From an uncultured Bacillota bacterium (GTDB lineage Bacteria; Bacillota; Clostridia; Christensenellales; Borkfalkiaceae), in NCBI GenBank assembly GCA_949297575.1, contig CASFTB010000008.1, forward strand, positions 1-64,000: a stretch of 64,000 nucleotides of DNA, written 5' to 3'. The notes below the pieces were generated by a model. That model worked only from the letters and a program-made list of their open reading frames with translations, made no database searches and was not told the origin of the DNA. Every line of letters starts with the position of its first letter. Position 1 is the first letter of the stretch. The translations under genes and the position numbers were made by a program. Below are positions 60,195-64,000 of this stretch, piece by piece.

Positions 60195-62023
60195 TGGCAC
60201 AGATCGACGCATACAAGGCCGCCGCCTCCCCGCACGAGGCGAGCGGCGCGGACACGCGGCGCATCATGCTGGACGTGCTCATCGCACTCCTGCCCTGCAT
60301 CGTCTGCGGCACCGTGTTTTTCGGGCTGTATTCGCTCATGCTCGTCGCCGTCTGCACGGCGGTCTGCTTCCTGTCCGAACAGCTCTTCAACCTGGCGCGG
60401 AAAAAGCCGCTCACCTTTGACCTCTCCGCCCTGGTCACCGGCGTCATCCTCGGGCTCAATCTCCCGCCGCGCGCCCCTTGGTATATCCCGGTCATCGGCG
60501 GCGTGTTTGCCATCGTCGTCGTCAAGATGCTCTTCGGCGGGCTGGGCAAAAATTTCGCGAATCCCGCCGCCACGGCGCGCGTCTTCCTTCTGCTCGCATA
60601 CAGCACCCTCATGTCGCAGTACATCGGCGCGGATATTTCGGGCAACGCCCTCTCCGCGGACGTCTCGACGGGCGCGACCTACCTCACCGGCGGCACCGCC
60701 GCCCTCGCCGATTCCTTCTGGGGCGTGTGCGGCTATTGGGGGTACGTCCTGCAGTTGTTTTTCGGCGCGGTCGGGGGCAGCGTGGGCGAGACCTGCAAGG
60801 CCGCCGTCCTCGTGGGCGGGGCATATTTGCTCGCCCGCCGCGTCATCGACTGGCGCATCCCCGCCGTCTACCTGCTCACCGCTGCGGCGATGGCGCTCGC
60901 CCTGTGGGGGAGCGCCTCCGAGATGCTGCTCCAGCTACTTTCGGGCGGCCTGCTGTTCGGCGCATTCTTTATGGCGACGGACTATGCCACTTCTCCCAAG
61001 TGGCGGTACAACCGCGTTCTGTATGCGGTCGGGCTGGGCGTCCTCACCATGCTCATCCGCAGGTACGGCGCGTATCCGGAGGGCACATCCCTTGCCGTGC
61101 TCGTCATGAACCTCTTCGTGCCGATCATGGACAAGTATCTCCTTCCCGTGCGCTTCGGGCAGAGGACGAAGGGCGGCAGGCCTTACCCGCAGGTCATGAA
61201 GTGGTCGATGCGCGGCATCTGCGCACTTCTCGCGCTCGCCCTCCTCGTCGCCGTGCCCCTCGTGAGCTATACCGAAGTCGGCCTGTATGCGGGCACGTAT
61301 ACCTATATCAAGGGCGTGCGCCGAAACTTCGGCGGCGGATATGAATTCACCGTGCAGGGAGAGGCAGACCTGTCTGTGCCCGGCCAATACGAATATTTTC
61401 AGCCGCTCGAATTTGTTGTCGTGCTGGACGGCGCGGGCGAGCGCGTGACGGAGATCGTCCCCGTGACGCAGAGCACGATGGGCTACACGGCGGAGCTCTC
61501 CTATTTCGTGGGACACAGCTACGAGGAGATCGCCGCGCGCACCGATTGGAGCGCGGCGGATACGGAGACGAGCGCGACGCGCACGAACGTCAAACTCAAG
61601 GACATGGTGATCGAGTGCTTCACCGCCTATCACTACGAGCTGACCGACTACGAGGCGCTGCCGTACGCGGAGGGGAACATCCTCCGCGCGGAGAGGAAGG
61701 ACAGCCTGTACCGCTTTACGGTGCGCGGCACGGCAGATCTGTCCGTGCAGGGTAAATACGAATATTATCAGAAATTGGAGTACGCCGTCACCATAGACGC
61801 GGAGACGTGTACGGTGAAATACATCGCCACCATCCGCGAGAGCACGATGGGGTACAGCGTCGACCGAGATATATTCCTCGGAAAGACGGCGGAGGAGATC
61901 GCCGGGATGTCTGACGAACAGATCGGGGCGGACATCGATACCGGCGCGACCGTCACGGCCGTCTCCGTGCGCGGGATGATCGGCGAGTGCTTTGCGGCGC
62001 TCGCGGAGGTGAACCATGGATAA
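60194..62023 (+). CDS. rnfD: RnfD with C-terminal tandem FMN-binding-like extension
   Basis: 609 residues, almost twice the usual RnfD (about 320). Residues 1-325 are a normal RnfD: many membrane helices and the covalent-FMN motif STGAT at 158-162 (T162). A further membrane helix (341-360) follows, then two homologous extracytoplasmic domains of about 100 residues (380-478 and 503-603). Each starts with a F-T-V-x-G-x-A-D-L-S-V-x-G-x-Y-E-Y pattern and contains S-T-M-G-Y. The second ends with DTGATVT (582-588), a match to the RnfG/NqrC flavinylation motif; in the first it is TSATRT (459-464), degenerate. The extension thus looks like extra FMN carriers. It overlaps rnfG by 8 bp and rnfC by 1-3 bp. 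Confidence 0.88.
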   Translation: MAQIDAYKAAASPHEASGADTRRIMLDVLIALLPCIVCGTVFFGLYSLMLVAVCTAVCFLSEQLFNLARKKPLTFDLSALVTGVILGLNLPPRAPWYIPVIGGVFAIVVVKMLFGGLGKNFANPAATARVFLLLAYSTLMSQYIGADISGNALSADVSTGATYLTGGTAALADSFWGVCGYWGYVLQLFFGAVGGSVGETCKAAVLVGGAYLLARRVIDWRIPAVYLLTAAAMALALWGSASEMLLQLLSGGLLFGAFFMATDYATSPKWRYNRVLYAVGLGVLTMLIRRYGAYPEGTSLAVLVMNLFVPIMDKYLLPVRFGQRTKGGRPYPQVMKWSMRGICALLALALLVAVPLVSYTEVGLYAGTYTYIKGVRRNFGGGYEFTVQGEADLSVPGQYEYFQPLEFVVVLDGAGERVTEIVPVTQSTMGYTAELSYFVGHSYEEIAARTDWSAADTETSATRTNVKLKDMVIECFTAYHYELTDYEALPYAEGNILRAERKDSLYRFTVRGTADLSVQGKYEYYQKLEYAVTIDAETCTVKYIATIRESTMGYSVDRDIFLGKTAEEIAGMSDEQIGADIDTGATVTAVSVRGMIGECFAALAEVNHG

Positions 62024-62564
62024 GGCAAAGGTCATGCCCCTCCTGAAAGGGGTGCTCGTTCTGGCGGCCATCGCGCTGTGCAGCGGGCTGCTGCTCGGCT
62101 TCTTCAACGTCCTCACCTATGTCGACCCGCTGCAAGCCACCTTTGAGCGGTTCGGGGAGGATACGGGCGCCGCGTTCAGCGAGATGACGGACGAAGAGGG
62201 CGCCTCTTACGGGAACGGCTCGGTCATCTATTATGCGAAGTCAGACGACGGTCGCGTGCACGCCTTCCTCGCGCAGGGCAGCGGCGGCTACGGGGGCAGC
62301 GTGCAGCTGTACGTTTATGTGACGGACGGGAAGATCGGCAAGATCGCCATCGGCGAACATTCGGAGACCTTCCTCTCCAACCTCGAGGCGGCGGGTTTTT
62401 ATGACCGCTTCGTCGGGCAGGAGGTCGCCTCCTTCGACGCCTCCTCCGTAGACGCCGTTTCGGGCGCGACGAAGAGTTCTACCGCGGTAAAGAACGGCGT
62501 CGGCGCCGTCGTGCGCTACTATAACGAAAAAATCGCGGGAGGTGAAGGCAATGGACAGGCGTAA
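62016..62564 (+). CDS. rnfG: Rnf complex subunit RnfG
   Basis: 182 residues. One N-terminal membrane helix (about 9-31) then an FMN-binding domain outside, with the flavinylation motif SGATKSS at 149-155 (T152 carries FMN in characterised RnfG). It is an ordinary RnfG, so the two FMN-like repeats in the preceding rnfD product are additional, not a replacement. It overlaps rnfD by 8 bp and its end overlaps rnfE. Confidence 0.94.
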   Translation: MDKAKVMPLLKGVLVLAAIALCSGLLLGFFNVLTYVDPLQATFERFGEDTGAAFSEMTDEEGASYGNGSVIYYAKSDDGRVHAFLAQGSGGYGGSVQLYVYVTDGKIGKIAIGEHSETFLSNLEAAGFYDRFVGQEVASFDASSVDAVSGATKSSTAVKNGVGAVVRYYNEKIAGGEGNGQA

Positions 62565-63243
62565 AGCCAAAGAGACCCTTCTCGGCGGGATCGTCCGCAA
62601 CAACCCGACCTTCGTGCTGGTGCTCGGCACCTGCCCGACCATCGCCATGACGACGACGCTCTTCCAGGCGTTCGCGATGGGCGTGGCCACGACGTTCGTG
62701 CTCATCTTCTCCAACCTGTTCGTCAGTCTGCTGCGCAAGGCCATCCCCGACAAGGTGCGCATCCCGTGCTACATCGTCATCATTTCCACCTTCGTCACCA
62801 TCGTGCAGATGGTCATGCGGCGGTATATGCCGGAACTGTATTCGACCATGCAGGCGTTCATCGCCCTCATCGTCGTCAACTGCATCATCCTCGCGCGCGC
62901 GGAGAGCTTCGCCTCCTGCAACCCGCCGCTGTATTCCATGCTGGACGGCTTTTCGATGGGGATCGGGTTTACGGGCGCGCTCTGCCTCATCGGCATCGTG
63001 CGCGAATTCTTCGCGAACGGCTCCTTTGCGGGCTTCGCCATCCCCGGCTTCCCGACCATGAGCGGCGTGGGCGCGAGCGCCTTCGGGTTCATCGCGTTTG
63101 GGTGCATGATGGCGCTGTTTAACTTCGTCATCCGGAAGGCGGAAGAGCGCAAGGAAAGGCTGAAGGCGGCGGTGCTCCCCCTCGCTTCGGGGGAGGTGAA
63201 GCCGCTCGATGAGGGCGGTTCCCCCGGGGAGGTGACGAAATGA
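62551..63243 (+). CDS. rnfE: Rnf complex subunit RnfE
   Basis: 230 residues, six membrane helices, member of the RnfA/RnfE/NqrD/NqrE family. Conserved NPTFVLVLGTCPTIAMT near residue 18 and NCIILARAESFAS near 103 contain the cysteines that bind the intramembrane iron centre. The C-terminal 30 residues are a cytosolic charged tail. GGGAGGTG precedes ATG 62551, inside the end of rnfG. Confidence 0.95.
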   Translation: MDRRKAKETLLGGIVRNNPTFVLVLGTCPTIAMTTTLFQAFAMGVATTFVLIFSNLFVSLLRKAIPDKVRIPCYIVIISTFVTIVQMVMRRYMPELYSTMQAFIALIVVNCIILARAESFASCNPPLYSMLDGFSMGIGFTGALCLIGIVREFFANGSFAGFAIPGFPTMSGVGASAFGFIAFGCMMALFNFVIRKAEERKERLKAAVLPLASGEVKPLDEGGSPGEVTK

Positions 63244-63830
63244 CGCTCACCGTTCTCTCCGTCATGTTCACGGCGGTCATCTCGCAGAATATCGTGCTCT
63301 CGCAGTACCAGGGGATCTGCCCGTTTTTGGGCGTTTCCAAAAAGATGTCGAGCGCGGCGGGCATGGGCTTTGCGGTCATCTTCGTGATGGCGATCTCCTC
63401 GGTATTCTGCTGGCTGCTCTACAATTATATCCTCATCCCTTTGGGGATAGAGTATCTCTCGACGATGGCATTCATCCTCGTCATCGCCTCCCTCGTGCAG
63501 CTGCTCGAAATGCTGCTCAAGCGCTTTTCGCCCACGCTGTACAGCGCTCTCGGCGTCTATCTGCCCCTCATCACCACCAACTGCGCCATTCTCGGCACGG
63601 CGAACAGCACCATCGTCTTCTCTTCCTACGAGAGCTTCGGGCTGGTCTTCGCCGCGTCGGTGGCGACGGGCGTCGGCTTTTTGCTCGCCATCTGTCTGCT
63701 GGCGGGCGTTCGGCTCAAGACGGACGGCGCGGACATCCCCGCATGTTTCAAGGGCTTTCCCATCACGCTGGTAACGGCGGCGATCATGGCCCTGGCGTTT
63801 GCGGGGTTCACGGGCATGCTTGCGGGGTGA
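63240..63830 (+). CDS. rnfA: Rnf complex subunit RnfA
   Basis: 196 residues, six membrane helices, paralogue of RnfE in inverted topology. Signatures: AVISQNIVLSQYQGICPFLGVSKK (split, residues about 12-35) and TTNCAILGTA near 113 with the iron-centre cysteines. It overlaps rnfE by 4 bp (ATGA). Confidence 0.96.
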   Translation: MTLTVLSVMFTAVISQNIVLSQYQGICPFLGVSKKMSSAAGMGFAVIFVMAISSVFCWLLYNYILIPLGIEYLSTMAFILVIASLVQLLEMLLKRFSPTLYSALGVYLPLITTNCAILGTANSTIVFSSYESFGLVFAASVATGVGFLLAICLLAGVRLKTDGADIPACFKGFPITLVTAAIMALAFAGFTGMLAG

Positions 63831-63836
63831 CGTAGT

Positions 63837-64000
63837 ATGGAATATGTGATTTCTGTCCTCATCGCGGGCGGCGTCATGCTCGCCATCGCGGTCATCTTCG
63901 GAACCATCCTCGTCGTCTGCTCGCACCTCCTCGCCGTGCGCAGAGACGAGCGCATCGACGCGGTGGAAAACCTGCTTGCGAAGTCCAATTGCGGCGGCTG
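63837..64000 (+). CDS. rnfB: Rnf complex subunit RnfB, 5' part
   Basis: The frame starts at ATG 63837, six bases after the rnfA stop, and runs off the window after 54 codons. It shows the N-terminal membrane helix (about 4-30) and the first bases of the cysteine motif, SNCGGC, of the NqrB-type [4Fe-4S] domain. The rest (ferredoxin domains) lies outside. Confidence 0.85.
   Translation, partial: MEYVISVLIAGGVMLAIAVIFGTILVVCSHLLAVRRDERIDAVENLLAKSNCGG

Overview
The window looks like a GC-rich (roughly 60 %) low-GC-lineage relative, that is a Gram-positive Clostridia-type bacterium, probably anaerobic and gut- or digester-associated. The evidence is direct and indirect: sigma-A type promoters (TTGACA-N17-TATAAT) and strong AGGAGG ribosome sites, LytTR/GHKL two-component systems, DegV proteins, an Rnf complex, a type-3 prolyl-tRNA synthetase, lipoprotein signal peptides, and a surface glycosidase whose C terminus reads GGCGS-membrane segment-KK. 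A Christensenellales-like clostridium would fit, but that placement is inference only.

Layout. 0-9 kb: tRNA-Val, a Ca2+-type P-ATPase, a first LytTR response regulator/GHKL kinase pair, and directly behind it a membrane-anchored GH3 glycosidase with permuted domain order. 9-20 kb: housekeeping genes (rplI, DUF1540-like peptide, Nudix hydrolase, two tandem M29 aminopeptidases, an ABC exporter facing an XRE regulator, an aldo/keto reductase-rdgB-phosphodiesterase operon), a tRNA cluster (Ile2/Met, Asp, Phe, a 5'-truncated Thr, Tyr) and a NYN/LOTUS protein. 20-25.7 kb: a MarR-ABC operon and a second LytTR/GHKL pair. 25.9-38.7 kb: a surface polysaccharide locus on the + strand (CBM-bearing esterase lipoprotein, secreted GH3, Ig-like/CBM lipoprotein, membrane GH3). 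38.9-53.6 kb: WYL regulator, gdhA, uppP, a glutamate 5-kinase-like enzyme, a phosphohexomutase-transketolase operon, two DegV proteins, proS. 53.9-64 kb: a very acidic 1252-residue surface lipoprotein, a split TauE permease and the start of an rnfCDGEAB operon that runs off the right edge.

How it fits together. Twice in the window a LytTR/GHKL sensor pair lies immediately upstream of cell-surface glycosidase genes, suggesting that an extracellular signal rather than a classical sugar regulator controls glycan foraging. Upstream of the first GH3 gene four copies of the hexamer AGGACA/TGTCCT lie exactly 21 bp apart around a sigma-A promoter, which is the spacing LytTR proteins use. Sugars released could enter the pentose/hexose phosphate enzymes; reducing power would be coupled to an ion gradient by Rnf. 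The Rnf operon is unusual in that RnfD carries a C-terminal extension with two FMN-binding-like repeats.

Limits: family assignments rest on reading the translated sequence by eye; no database search or structure prediction was run. Starts are chosen by ribosome-site position. Promoters and hairpins are sequence matches, not mapped sites.
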